Program-made: the position numbers and the translations under genes
In this document: piece after piece, positions 44,862 through 53,559 of the stretch
Position numbering within the stretch: position 1 is the stretch's first letter
Layout: every line of letters begins with the position of its first letter
Assembly: GCA_902778895.1 (NCBI GenBank)
Contig: CACYZF010000013.1
Coordinates: 1-63,201, forward strand
DNA from: an uncultured bacterium
Lineage (GTDB): Bacteria; Verrucomicrobiota; Lentisphaeria; Victivallales; UBA1829
Length of the DNA: 63,201 nt
Direction of reading: 5' to 3'
The notes under the pieces: generated by a model
Told to the model about the DNA's origin: nothing
The model's database searches: none
Seen by the model: only the letters and a program-made list of their open reading frames with translations

Positions 44862-46691
44862 ATGAAAAAAATCAAATTCATGGACTGCTCCTTCCGCGAC
44901 GGATTCCAGTCCTGCCTCGGCGCCCGTGTCAAAACCGATGACTTCCTTCCCGCTCTCGACGCGGCGGTGAAGGCCGGCATCAACTACATCGAAATCGGCG
45001 GCGGCGCCCGTTTCCAGGCCCTCTATTTCTACTGCCAGGAAGACGCGTTCGAAATGATGGACAAGTGGCGCGCCACGGTCGGTCCTGACGTGAACCTGCA
45101 GACGCTCTCCCGCGGCGTGAACGTGGTCGGCCTCTCCTCCCAGTCCACCGACATCATCCAGCTCCACGCGAAGATGTTCAAGAAGCACGGCATCACCACG
45201 ATCCGCAACTTCGACGCCCTGAACGACGTCCGCAACCTCGACGTCTCAGGCCGAGCCATCGCCGCCAACGGCCTGAAGCATCAGATCACCATCACCATGA
45301 TGGGTCTGGCTCCCGGGCTCAACGAACCCTACGCGCACACCCCGAAGTTCTACGAAGACCGCCTGAACGAGATCATCAAGTCCGGCATTCCGTTCGACAG
45401 CCTCGCGTTCAAGGACGCCTCCGGCACCTCCACCCCGCAGACCGTGTTCGACACGATCAAGGCCGCCCGCGCCATCCTCGACAAGGAATACGGCGTCGGC
45501 ACGAAGGAAATCCAGTTCCACACGCATGACACCGCCGGCATGGCCGTCGCCTGCAACTGGGCCGCCATCACCGCCGGCGCGGACGTGATCGACCTCGCCA
45601 TGGCACCGCTCTCCGGCGGCACCTGCGAGACCGACATCCTCACCATGTACCACCGCCTCCGCGGCACCGACTACACGCTCGACATCGACCCGGACAAGAT
45701 CCTCAAGGTCGAAAAGATCTTCAAGCAGTGCCTCAGCAAGTACTTCATGCCGCCCGAGTCCATGCAGGTCTCCCCCGAGATCATCTTCAGCCCGATGCCC
45801 GGCGGCGCGCTCACGGCCAACACCCAGATGATGCGCGACAACAACTGCCTCGACAAGTACGACGCCTGCATTGAAGAGATGCGCGAAGTCGTCGCACGCG
45901 GAGGTTTCGGCACCTCCGTTACACCCGTCTCCCAGTTCTACTTCCAGCAGGCGTTCCGCAACGCCGTCATGGGCAAGAACGCCGACGGCTCCTGGAAGCT
46001 CGATCCGAACGGCTACGGCAAGATGGTCCTCGGCTACTTCGGCAAGACCCCGGTCGCTCCCGATCCGCAGGTCGTGAAGTGGGCGCAGGATCAGCTCCAG
46101 CTCGAACCGACCACCAAGTCCGTCGTCGAGATCAACGACGCAAATCCGAAGCTCGGCGTGAAGTACAACACCGAACTCCTCCAGCAGAACAACCTCCCCG
46201 TGACCGATGAGAACATCTTCATCGCGGCCGCCTGCGGCGACAAGGGCATCGCGTTCCTGAAGGGCGACAAACCCATGGGCATCCGCTACGCCGCCGATGC
46301 CGCCCCGAAGGCGAAGAACGATGTCCCCGCCGCCTACACTGTCACGGTCGAAGGAAAGACCTTCAACGTCCAGGTCAAGGAAGGCGGCGTCATCACCGCC
46401 GACCTCGCCGGCCAGGTCACCGAAGGCGGCGCCAAGAAGGCCGCCGCTCCGGCCGCAGCCGGTTCCGGCAACACCGTCGACATCAACAGCCCGTTCCCCG
46501 GCACCGTCACCAAGATCCTCGTTTCCGAAGGCGATGAATACGAAGCCGGCGATGTGATCGCCGTGGTCGAAGCCATGAAGATGGAAAACGAAATCAAGCC
46601 TGACAAGGCCGGCATCATCCGCGAGATCTGCGTCGACGTGAAGGCCGTCGTCACCTCCGGCCAGGCCCTCTTCAAAGTCGAGGAGAAGTAA
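44862..46691 (+). CDS. oadA: Biotin-dependent decarboxylase alpha subunit (carboxyltransferase + biotinyl domain)
   Basis: A 609-residue cytoplasmic subunit. The N-terminal TIM-barrel carboxyltransferase has FMDCSFRDGFQS (a variant of the usual DTTLRDGHQS), FKDASG, and the metal-binding FHTHDTAGMAVA. A PYC_OADA-like middle domain, an Ala-rich linker and a biotinyl domain follow, with the modified Lys 573 in EAMKMEN. The enzyme moves carboxyl from a substrate, probably oxaloacetate, to biotin; the beta subunit then decarboxylates and exports Na+. The His-to-Phe change in the N-terminal motif leaves some doubt about the exact substrate; pyruvate carboxylase B-like or other acids are alternatives. 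Confidence 0.92.
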   Translation: MKKIKFMDCSFRDGFQSCLGARVKTDDFLPALDAAVKAGINYIEIGGGARFQALYFYCQEDAFEMMDKWRATVGPDVNLQTLSRGVNVVGLSSQSTDIIQLHAKMFKKHGITTIRNFDALNDVRNLDVSGRAIAANGLKHQITITMMGLAPGLNEPYAHTPKFYEDRLNEIIKSGIPFDSLAFKDASGTSTPQTVFDTIKAARAILDKEYGVGTKEIQFHTHDTAGMAVACNWAAITAGADVIDLAMAPLSGGTCETDILTMYHRLRGTDYTLDIDPDKILKVEKIFKQCLSKYFMPPESMQVSPEIIFSPMPGGALTANTQMMRDNNCLDKYDACIEEMREVVARGGFGTSVTPVSQFYFQQAFRNAVMGKNADGSWKLDPNGYGKMVLGYFGKTPVAPDPQVVKWAQDQLQLEPTTKSVVEINDANPKLGVKYNTELLQQNNLPVTDENIFIAAACGDKGIAFLKGDKPMGIRYAADAAPKAKNDVPAAYTVTVEGKTFNVQVKEGGVITADLAGQVTEGGAKKAAAPAAAGSGNTVDINSPFPGTVTKILVSEGDEYEAGDVIAVVEAMKMENEIKPDKAGIIREICVDVKAVVTSGQALFKVEEK

Positions 46692-46694
46692 TCC

Positions 46695-48563
46695 ATGCGT
46701 AATCTCATCCTTACGATCCTCTTCGCGGTCCTCTGCTCCGCCGGGCTCGCGGTATCCGCCCAGGACGCCGCCGCCCTCCAGCAGGCCGCCGCGAATCAGG
46801 CTCAGACGGCCGTCGCCGATGCGGCGAAGACCGTCGAGGCCGCGAAATCCGCGTTCCCGAAGAAACTCTCCGAGCTCGAAGTCCTCGGTTACAAGCGCAT
46901 CAGCCAGATGTCCGAACCCGACGAATGCTTCGACTGGTACGAAGACCCCGCCACGGGCCGCGTGTTCCTCGTTTACATCTGGGGCAACGCCGACACCATG
47001 GCGAAGTACATGGCCGACGCCGAAGCGGTCGCCGCCGAAAAGATCGCGGCGGGCGATGAAGCCGGCGCGAAGATGGTCCTCGAGAGCGCCAAGAGCGTCG
47101 TCGAGACGACCCGCGCCGCCAAGGGCTACGGCCTCGTCTACTCCGTCTCCTTCGCAAAGGGCAAGGACCTCCACGACGGACGCGAAATCCTCATCGTCAA
47201 GCCGGTCAACCGCAGCAAAGGCAAAGTCATCCTCGCGCGGTCCATGGCCGTCGAAAACGTGAAGGACGGCCTTCTGGTCGCGTCCGCGCTCGAAACCGGC
47301 GACGTCGTGGCCGAGTTCATGCCCATGCTGAACTACAACGAATCCGTCCGCGAGGGCGGCCAGGCCAAGTCCCTCCCGGGCTTCGGCACCGCCATCGGCA
47401 ACCTCTGGCACAGCACCGGCATCTACGACATCTACCGTCAGACGACCACCGATTTCTCAAAGACCTGGATCCTCGGCCTCGGACGCCTCCTCATGATGTT
47501 CGTCGCCCTCGTCCTGCTCTACCTCGCCATCGTCAAGGGCTTCGAACCGCTCCTGCTCCTCCCGATCGGCTTCGGCGCGCTCCTCGCCAACATCCCGCTC
47601 GCGGGCATCAGCGGCCCGGACGGACTCCAGGGCATGATCTACATGGTCGGCATTGAGTCCGGCGTGTTCCCGTGCCTCATCTTCATGGGCGTCGGCGCCA
47701 TGACCGACTTCGGCCCGATGCTCGCGAATCCGCGCACTGCCCTGCTCGGCGCGGCCGCCCAGTTCGGCATCTTCGGCGCGCTCCTCGGCGCGCTCGCGCT
47801 GAACGTCGTCCCCGGCATCACTTTCAACATCAAGGACGCCGCGTCCATCGGCATCATCGGCGGCGCGGACGGCCCGACCTCCATCTTCGTGACCTCCCGC
47901 CTGTCTCCGTCGCTCCTCGGCGCAATCGCCGTCGCGGCGTACTCCTACATGGCGCTGGTCCCGATCATCCAGCCCCCGATCATGAAGCTCTGCACGACCG
48001 AGGCCGAACGCAAGATCCGCATGAAACAGCTCCGCAATGTGCCGAAGATCGAGAAGATCTGCTTCCCGGTCGTCATCACGCTCCTCTGCGCATTCCTGCT
48101 TCCCGACGCAGCCCCGCTGATCGGCATGCTCATGCTCGGCAACCTGATGCGCGAATGCGGCGTGGTCGACCGTCTCTCCGACACCGCCCAGAACGCCCTC
48201 ATCAACATCGTGACGATCTTCCTCGGCATCGCGGTCGGCTCCAAGCTCTCCGCCGAACAGTTCCTGAGCCTCCAGACCGTCGGCATCCTCGTCATGGGCT
48301 GCTGCGCGTTCTGCATCGCCACCGCCGCGGGCGTCATGTTCGCCAAGATCATGAACATCTTCTCCAAGGAAAAGATCAACCCGCTCATCGGCGCGGCCGG
48401 CGTCTCCGCCGTCCCGATGGCGGCACGCGTCGCCAACAAGCTCGGCCTCGAATACGACAGCCAGAACTTCCTGCTCATGCACGCCATGGGTCCGAACGTC
48501 TCCGGCGTGATCGGATCCGCGGTCGCGGCTGGCGTCCTGCTCGCCGTCTGCGGCGGACTCTGA
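46695..48563 (+). CDS. oadB: Sodium-pumping decarboxylase beta subunit with long N-terminal extension
   Basis: A 622-residue membrane protein, against about 380-430 for typical OadB. Residues ~1-255 are extra: a signal-like helix ([20 protein letters not shown]), an Ala-rich stretch, and a soluble domain with [22 protein letters not shown] and [16 protein letters not shown]. The OadB core begins near [20 protein letters not shown] and holds the conserved [13 protein letters not shown] and [15 protein letters not shown]. The core decarboxylates carboxybiotin and pumps Na+ outward. The extension probably lies in the periplasm. It is three bases after oadA, with an SD in oadA's last codons; a terminator follows. 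Confidence 0.93.
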   Translation: MRNLILTILFAVLCSAGLAVSAQDAAALQQAAANQAQTAVADAAKTVEAAKSAFPKKLSELEVLGYKRISQMSEPDECFDWYEDPATGRVFLVYIWGNADTMAKYMADAEAVAAEKIAAGDEAGAKMVLESAKSVVETTRAAKGYGLVYSVSFAKGKDLHDGREILIVKPVNRSKGKVILARSMAVENVKDGLLVASALETGDVVAEFMPMLNYNESVREGGQAKSLPGFGTAIGNLWHSTGIYDIYRQTTTDFSKTWILGLGRLLMMFVALVLLYLAIVKGFEPLLLLPIGFGALLANIPLAGISGPDGLQGMIYMVGIESGVFPCLIFMGVGAMTDFGPMLANPRTALLGAAAQFGIFGALLGALALNVVPGITFNIKDAASIGIIGGADGPTSIFVTSRLSPSLLGAIAVAAYSYMALVPIIQPPIMKLCTTEAERKIRMKQLRNVPKIEKICFPVVITLLCAFLLPDAAPLIGMLMLGNLMRECGVVDRLSDTAQNALINIVTIFLGIAVGSKLSAEQFLSLQTVGILVMGCCAFCIATAAGVMFAKIMNIFSKEKINPLIGAAGVSAVPMAARVANKLGLEYDSQNFLLMHAMGPNVSGVIGSAVAAGVLLAVCGGL

Positions 48564-48593
48564 TTCCCGCCTCCAGGCTATCAAGGTAAAACG

Positions 48594-48632
48594 AATCCGG
48601 GGCCGGCTTCCAAACCGGTCCCGGATTTTTTG
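48594..48632 (+). terminator. Terminator of oad operon, possibly bidirectional
   Basis: A 13-bp stem with one G-T pair (48594-48606 with 48615-48627), then TTTTTTG. The reverse side ends ATTCGTTTTACC and may also serve manA. Confidence 0.85.
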
Positions 48633-48730
48633 TGTCTTCAGGTCAGGGAATCAGGCCAAAGACGAAAAGAAAAAGGGGCAATAAGTCCTTATATGTCTTA
48701 TTTGGATTCAAGCAGCCAATACGGGCTTTT

Positions 48731-49729
48731 TCAGCAGGAAATCCGCAGGAAGGACGTGCGCGCGTGGAGCTGGATATCGCTCGCGCCCGCGGGAACGAAC
48801 ACGCAGTCGCCTTTGAAGAACTGGAGCATGGATTCGCCGCAGAACATCGTGCCGCAGCCGTCGAGGAACAGGAATATCTGGAACGACTCCGGTGAGACAT
48901 GGAACGTCGCGAGTTCGCGGCGCTGTTCCGTGTTCACCAGCACGCGTTCCACCTGGAAGTATTGGCAGCGGCAGAGGAGTTCCGAGGCGGTCCCGCCCGA
49001 ATACCGCAGCAGACGCATCGGCTGGCGCGGTTCCGGCATGGCTTCGAGGTTCGCGACGGCAAGACCCTTTTCGAGGTGAAGCGCACGCTTGTTTCCGTCT
49101 CGGTCTGTGCGGTTGTAGTCGTACAAGCGGTACGTGAGGTTGGAACTCTGCTGGATCTCTGCGATCAGGCTGCCCGCGCCGATGGCGTGGACCGTACCGG
49201 GCGAAATGAAGAAGAGGTCGTTTTTACGGGCGGGCACAAGCTGGAGATACTTCTCCACGGTGCCGTCCTCGATGGCCGCCCGGAAGCGTTCCACGTCGAT
49301 CGTGTGGTGCAGGCCATACGCGATCCGGGTGTCCGGTTCGGCGTCCATCACATACCACATCTCGGTCTTACCGTTCTGTCCGTTTTCATGCTCGCGGGCG
49401 AACTCGTCGGACGGATGGACCTGCACGGAGAGGTCGCGTTTGGCGTCGATGAGCTTCACGAGCACGGGCAAATCCGAACTGCCGCGCGCGTGTTCCCCCA
49501 GATAGTCCGGGTGCGCCCGCAGGATCCGGTCCAGCGGCATGCCGATCCATTCCCCGCTCGCGGCGATGCTCACACCGTCCGGGTGCGTGGAGCACTCCCA
49601 CGTCTCGGCGACGACGTCGGACGTGACTTGTTTGGCGAAGTCGTCGTTGAGGCGTGTTCCGCCCCAGAGGTAATCCTTCGCCGCGGGATGCAGCAGAAAT
49701 GGAACGGGCCGGGACAAATCGGACCTCAC
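48731..49729 (-). CDS. manA: Class I mannose-6-phosphate isomerase
   Basis: A 332-residue cytoplasmic enzyme. I start it at a GTG whose last two bases overlap the manC stop (GTGA), giving translational coupling; no ATG fits. Features are PAAKDYLWGGTRL, the zinc-site SVQVHPSDEFA, KTEMWYV, FFISPGTVHAIGAGSLIAEIQQSSNLTYRLYDY, and a C-terminal cupin. It interconverts fructose-6-P and mannose-6-P for GDP-mannose synthesis. It is the last gene of rmlC-rmlD-manC-manA. Confidence 0.92.
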   Translation of the reverse strand: MRSDLSRPVPFLLHPAAKDYLWGGTRLNDDFAKQVTSDVVAETWECSTHPDGVSIAASGEWIGMPLDRILRAHPDYLGEHARGSSDLPVLVKLIDAKRDLSVQVHPSDEFAREHENGQNGKTEMWYVMDAEPDTRIAYGLHHTIDVERFRAAIEDGTVEKYLQLVPARKNDLFFISPGTVHAIGAGSLIAEIQQSSNLTYRLYDYNRTDRDGNKRALHLEKGLAVANLEAMPEPRQPMRLLRYSGGTASELLCRCQYFQVERVLVNTEQRRELATFHVSPESFQIFLFLDGCGTMFCGESMLQFFKGDCVFVPAGASDIQLHARTSFLRISC

Positions 49730-51045
49730 AGGGACGGCAGTTTGTATTTTTTCTTGTCGAGCTTGGAGATCTCCTGCCCAACCTGGACTTCGATCAGCTT
49801 CAGCTCGGTGTCCGCGAAGATCGTATGGCGGCAGCCCGCTTCGATCGTAATCACGTCCCCGGCGCGGACCTTCTGCTCCATGCCGTCGACGAGCGTGCGA
49901 CCCTCGCCGCTGATGACGGTCCAGATCTCGTCGCGCTTCTCGTGGCTGTGATAGTTCATGGACTGGCCGGGCTTCAGGTCGATCTTGATCGTGAGGCTGC
50001 CTTCCTCGACGTTCAGGATCTGGAACGTGCCCCACGATTTTTCGGCAAACATGATCTGGTTTTCGAACTTGTCGACGATGGTCTTGATGCGCGCCGAACG
50101 GTCCTTGTCCGACACCAGAACGCCTTCGGGTGACGCGGCGATCACGATGTCGTGGATTCCCATCGCCAGCACCGGCATGGACAGCTCGTTCAGGATATGC
50201 ACGTTGCTGCACTGGTCGTCGATCACGGCGTTGCCGAGCGTATTGCATGGCATGACCTCGGTAAGAGTGTTCCATGTGCCGATGTCGCGCCACTCGCCGC
50301 TGAACCGCATCACCTGGATGTCCGGTTCCTTCTCGACCACGGCGTAGTCAAAGCTGATTTTCGGCAAAGTGGCGTACTGCTGGAAGAGGTCGTGATAATC
50401 CGTGTAGGATATCATCTCGTGCGCTTTTTTCAGCACATATCCGATCCTGTACGCGAATACGCCGCCGTTCCACAGCGCGCCCTGCGCGATATACTTTTCC
50501 GCGGTGTACATATCCGGCTTCTCCTTGAACTCGCTCACGCGGCTCAGCTCCGCTTTTTCGCATGGGATGATGTAGCCGTATTTTTCGCTCGGATGAAGCG
50601 GCTGGATGCCCATCAGCGTCAGGTTCGCCTCAACCTTCGAGGCCTGCTCCCAGAGGCGCCTCAGGAACTCGAAATAATCGTCGTTCACGTACGGATCGAC
50701 CGGGCAGACCACCACGGCTTCATCTTCGGAAACGCCCTGCACCGTGTGCAGGTATTCCGTCGCCAGCACGATCGCCGGGAATGTGTCGCGACGGCACGGC
50801 TCGACGGAGATGCCGACGCCGTCGCCAAGCTGGTTGACGAGCGCGGACACCTGCGTTTTCGAGGTCGCGACCGTAACGGTCGAATCCGAATCCGCCGCCT
50901 TGATCTGCCGGTACACACGCTGTACCATGGATTCCGGTTCGCCGTCCGGCCCCCGGAAGAATTTGATGAACTGTTTCGACCGGACATCGTTGGAGAGCGG
51001 CCAGAGGCGCTTTCCCGATCCGCCTGAAAGAAGGATGATATTCAT
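49726..51045 (-). CDS. manC: Mannose-1-phosphate guanylyltransferase with C-terminal cupin
   Basis: A 439-residue protein. The nucleotidyltransferase domain starts IILLSGGSGKRLWPLSNDVRSKQF and includes EPCRRDTFPAI, VCPVDPYV, EKYGYIIP, FKEKPD and LWNGGVF. The C-terminal cupin (about 345-430) has GQSMNYHSHEKRDEIWTVI, like type II PMI/GMP enzymes. It makes GDP-mannose, a precursor of surface polysaccharide. It overlaps manA by 4 nt and follows rmlD by 20 nt. Confidence 0.93.
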   Translation of the reverse strand: MNIILLSGGSGKRLWPLSNDVRSKQFIKFFRGPDGEPESMVQRVYRQIKAADSDSTVTVATSKTQVSALVNQLGDGVGISVEPCRRDTFPAIVLATEYLHTVQGVSEDEAVVVCPVDPYVNDDYFEFLRRLWEQASKVEANLTLMGIQPLHPSEKYGYIIPCEKAELSRVSEFKEKPDMYTAEKYIAQGALWNGGVFAYRIGYVLKKAHEMISYTDYHDLFQQYATLPKISFDYAVVEKEPDIQVMRFSGEWRDIGTWNTLTEVMPCNTLGNAVIDDQCSNVHILNELSMPVLAMGIHDIVIAASPEGVLVSDKDRSARIKTIVDKFENQIMFAEKSWGTFQILNVEEGSLTIKIDLKPGQSMNYHSHEKRDEIWTVISGEGRTLVDGMEQKVRAGDVITIEAGCRHTIFADTELKLIEVQVGQEISKLDKKKYKLPSL

Positions 51046-51065
51046 GGGCAGGATTATGTTGAATG

Positions 51066-51929
51066 TCAGTTGGAAGTTGAGACAAGAAATTCACTCTTCA
51101 TGAACTCGGCGAGGGCATCGCGCCAGTCGGGCATCGGGGGAAGTCCGGCGAGACGGAGCATCATTTTGTCGAGACGGGAATTCTTCGGACGCGGCGCGGG
51201 ACGCGGGAATTCATCGGTCATGCACGGGGAAACGGCCTGGGTTTTGCCCGCGAGACGAAAGATTTCCTGCGCGAACTCGAACCACGTGGCCTCGCCCTCG
51301 CAGGTGAGGTGGAACGTGCCGACGAGTTCCGGTTTCGCGAGAATGTTGCGGAGCTGGCGCGCGACTGCGGTCGTCGAGGTCGGGTTGCCGTGCTGGTCCG
51401 CCACGACTTTCAACATCGGACGCGTACCGTCGGCAAGCGACATCATCGCGTGGACGAAGCTCGGTCCGCCGTGTCCGTAGAGCCACGAGATCCGGCAGAT
51501 CACATGGTTCGGGCAATGCCGCCGCACAGCCTCTTCCCCGGCGAACTTGCTTTTGCCGTAAACGGTGTTCCCGCCGGTCGCCCGGTCGAATTCGTTGTAC
51601 GGACGGTCGGAATCGCCGTCGAACACATAGTCCGTGGAGATGGCAATGAGGCGCACTCCGTGGCGATGACAGGCGGCGGCGACGTTCGCCGTACCGAAGG
51701 CGTTCAGCTTGTACGCGAACTCGATCTCGCTCTCGCACTTGTCGACCGCGGTCATGGCCGCACAGTGAATCACGGCATCGGGCTTGTTTGCCGCAAGGAA
51801 ACGGTCGAATCCAGCGGCATCCGTAATGTCGGCCTCGGGCAGGTCGGCGATCACGATCTCGCAGTCCTTGAACTCGTTCTGCAGGGTACGCCCGAGCATA
51901 CCCTTGCCGCCTGTGATGAGGAGTTTCAT
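51066..51929 (-). CDS. rmlD: dTDP-4-dehydrorhamnose reductase
   Basis: A 287-residue extended SDR enzyme starting MKLLITGGKGMLG. The ATG at 51929 is chosen over the adjacent in-frame ATG at 51932 because GGAGG is better spaced. It has the Rossmann GGxGxxG, ADITDAAGF, HCAAMTAVDKCE, STDYVFDG, catalytic YGKSK and RISWLYG. It catalyses the last step of dTDP-L-rhamnose synthesis. It overlaps the rmlC stop. rmlA and rmlB are not in the window. Confidence 0.94.
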   Translation of the reverse strand: MKLLITGGKGMLGRTLQNEFKDCEIVIADLPEADITDAAGFDRFLAANKPDAVIHCAAMTAVDKCESEIEFAYKLNAFGTANVAAACHRHGVRLIAISTDYVFDGDSDRPYNEFDRATGGNTVYGKSKFAGEEAVRRHCPNHVICRISWLYGHGGPSFVHAMMSLADGTRPMLKVVADQHGNPTSTTAVARQLRNILAKPELVGTFHLTCEGEATWFEFAQEIFRLAGKTQAVSPCMTDEFPRPAPRPKNSRLDKMMLRLAGLPPMPDWRDALAEFMKSEFLVSTSN

Positions 51930-52483
51930 CATGCCTCCTCCCACGGTTCGATATCGGCAAACGCGGGATGCTTTTTGTCTTTTTCGGAGAGGTTCCACTG
52001 GCCGGGGCTCACACGCCAGTCGATTGCGAGGTCCGGGTCATTGAAGATGATGCCGCGTTCTGCGGACGGCATATAGACGTTGTCGCATTTGTAGGCGAAA
52101 ACCGCCTCGTCGCTGAGCACGGCAAATCCGTGCGCGAACCCGCGCGGGATATACAGTTGGCGCTTATTCTCGGCGGAGAGCTCAACCGCGACGTGTTTGC
52201 CGTAGGTCGGCGAACCCTTGCGGATATCGACCGCCACGTCAAGCACTGCCCCGACGATGGCGCGGACGATCTTCGCCTGCGTGTAGGGTGCGGCCTGATA
52301 ATGCAGCCCGCGAAGCACGCCTGCACAGGATTTGGACTCGTTGTCCTGCACCCACTGATTCGTGATGCCGGCAGCCTTGAATGCCGCCTGATTCCAGGAT
52401 TCAAAGAAATATCCGCGGGCGTCGCCGAAGACTTTCGGCTCGATGATGAGCACGCCGGGGAGTTCGGTTTTGATGATGTTCAT
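51929..52483 (-). CDS. rmlC: dTDP-4-dehydrorhamnose 3,5-epimerase
   Basis: A 184-residue cupin enzyme, normal length. Motifs are FGDARGYFFESWN, VQDNESKS..GVLRGLHYQ with the catalytic His, VRAIVGAVLDVAVDIR, PRGFAHGFAVLSD and YKCDNVYMPSAERGI.FNDP. It is the first gene of the operon with rmlD, manC and manA, linking rhamnose and mannose nucleotide supply. Confidence 0.95.
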   Translation of the reverse strand: MNIIKTELPGVLIIEPKVFGDARGYFFESWNQAAFKAAGITNQWVQDNESKSCAGVLRGLHYQAAPYTQAKIVRAIVGAVLDVAVDIRKGSPTYGKHVAVELSAENKRQLYIPRGFAHGFAVLSDEAVFAYKCDNVYMPSAERGIIFNDPDLAIDWRVSPGQWNLSEKDKKHPAFADIEPWEEA

Positions 52484-52525
52484 ATTCGATCGACCTCAAA
52501 AGATTAATGTAAAATATCCCGGATT

Positions 52526-52553
52526 ACTGTAGCAGTTTTTACCCGAAAGTCAA
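52526..52553 (-). promoter_or_regulatory. Promoter of rmlC operon
   Basis: Minus strand TTGACT, a 16-nt spacer and TACAGT, 43 nt before the ATG. Confidence 0.6.
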
Positions 52554-52629
52554 GCTGGAATCCTGAAAAAAAGCCGGATTTTACGGGGCGGTATCCGTTA
52601 CAAACGGATAAGGCACCATGATCAGCGGA

Positions 52630-53520
52630 TCATTTCGCGAGGGCGAGGATGACCACGCCGAGCAGGATCAGCGCCAGCGCGCATGCTTTCTTCTTCACAT
52701 GGACATCGCGGAAATACCACGCGCCCGCCGTGAACGACACGATGCAGCTGCAGCGGCGCACAAGCGAGACGATGGATATCTGGATATCCGGCAGGCTGAC
52801 CGCGTAGAAATACAGGAAATCGGCGAGGATGAGCAAAACGCCCGTAAGCGGGATCGTCCAGCGCCAGATGAACTTGTGCTTCTGCCCGAAACATTTCGCC
52901 CGGATCAGACAGCCCGCGCCGAGGATGACGACCAGATCGACGGAGAACCAGAACTGGACCGTACGGGGCGGGATGTGAAGCGAGTTCAGGAGATATTTGT
53001 CATAGAGCGCGGACGCGGCGCCGAGGAGCGTGCCGAGCAGGATCAGATGCACTTCGCGGGCGCGCCGGAACGAAATACCTTCGAGCTTGCCGAAGACGGA
53101 GAAAAGGTAATAGCCCGTGAAGATCAGGAGCATGGCGATGCCCTGCGCGAGCGTGGGAATCTCGTGGAACAGCAGCAGACCGCCGATGAAGGTCCAGACC
53201 GGGCTGCTGGCGCGGATGGGCGCTGCGATGGAGATCGGCAGATCGCGCATGGCGTAGTAGACGCAGGTCCAGCTGGAGGAAACGAGCAGGGATTTGAGAA
53301 CGATCAGGGCAAAATCGCGTTTGGAACACGCCGCGTCGGCGAAGGATCCGGTCCAGAGCACGGTCGCGAGTAAATAGAACGCCGAGCCGCAGAGCGTGGC
53401 GAAGAACAGCACGTGCATCACGGAGTTTTTGTTGACGGCATGTTTCTTGCAGAGGTCGTAGAAACCGAGCGCGAACGCGGAACCGAGGACAGGCAGAAGC
53501 CACGCAGGAAGGGAAGGCAT
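52630..53520 (-). CDS. DMT-superfamily (EamA-like) transporter
   Basis: A 296-residue protein with about ten hydrophobic helices in two five-helix halves, as in EamA/DMT permeases. The first half ends with LPISIAAPIRASSPVWTFIGGLLLFHEIPT, a typical helix 3-4 signature; the matching region in the second half is LPDIQISIVSLVRRCSCIVSFTAGAWYF. The substrate is unknown; related proteins export metabolites or move sugars and amino acids. It starts 39 bp after ptsI and is probably in the same transcript. Confidence 0.82.
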   Translation of the reverse strand: MPSLPAWLLPVLGSAFALGFYDLCKKHAVNKNSVMHVLFFATLCGSAFYLLATVLWTGSFADAACSKRDFALIVLKSLLVSSSWTCVYYAMRDLPISIAAPIRASSPVWTFIGGLLLFHEIPTLAQGIAMLLIFTGYYLFSVFGKLEGISFRRAREVHLILLGTLLGAASALYDKYLLNSLHIPPRTVQFWFSVDLVVILGAGCLIRAKCFGQKHKFIWRWTIPLTGVLLILADFLYFYAVSLPDIQISIVSLVRRCSCIVSFTAGAWYFRDVHVKKKACALALILLGVVILALAK

Positions 53521-53559
53521 ACCGGATCAGCTTTCTGTGTTCATCTAACGGAACGGCGG

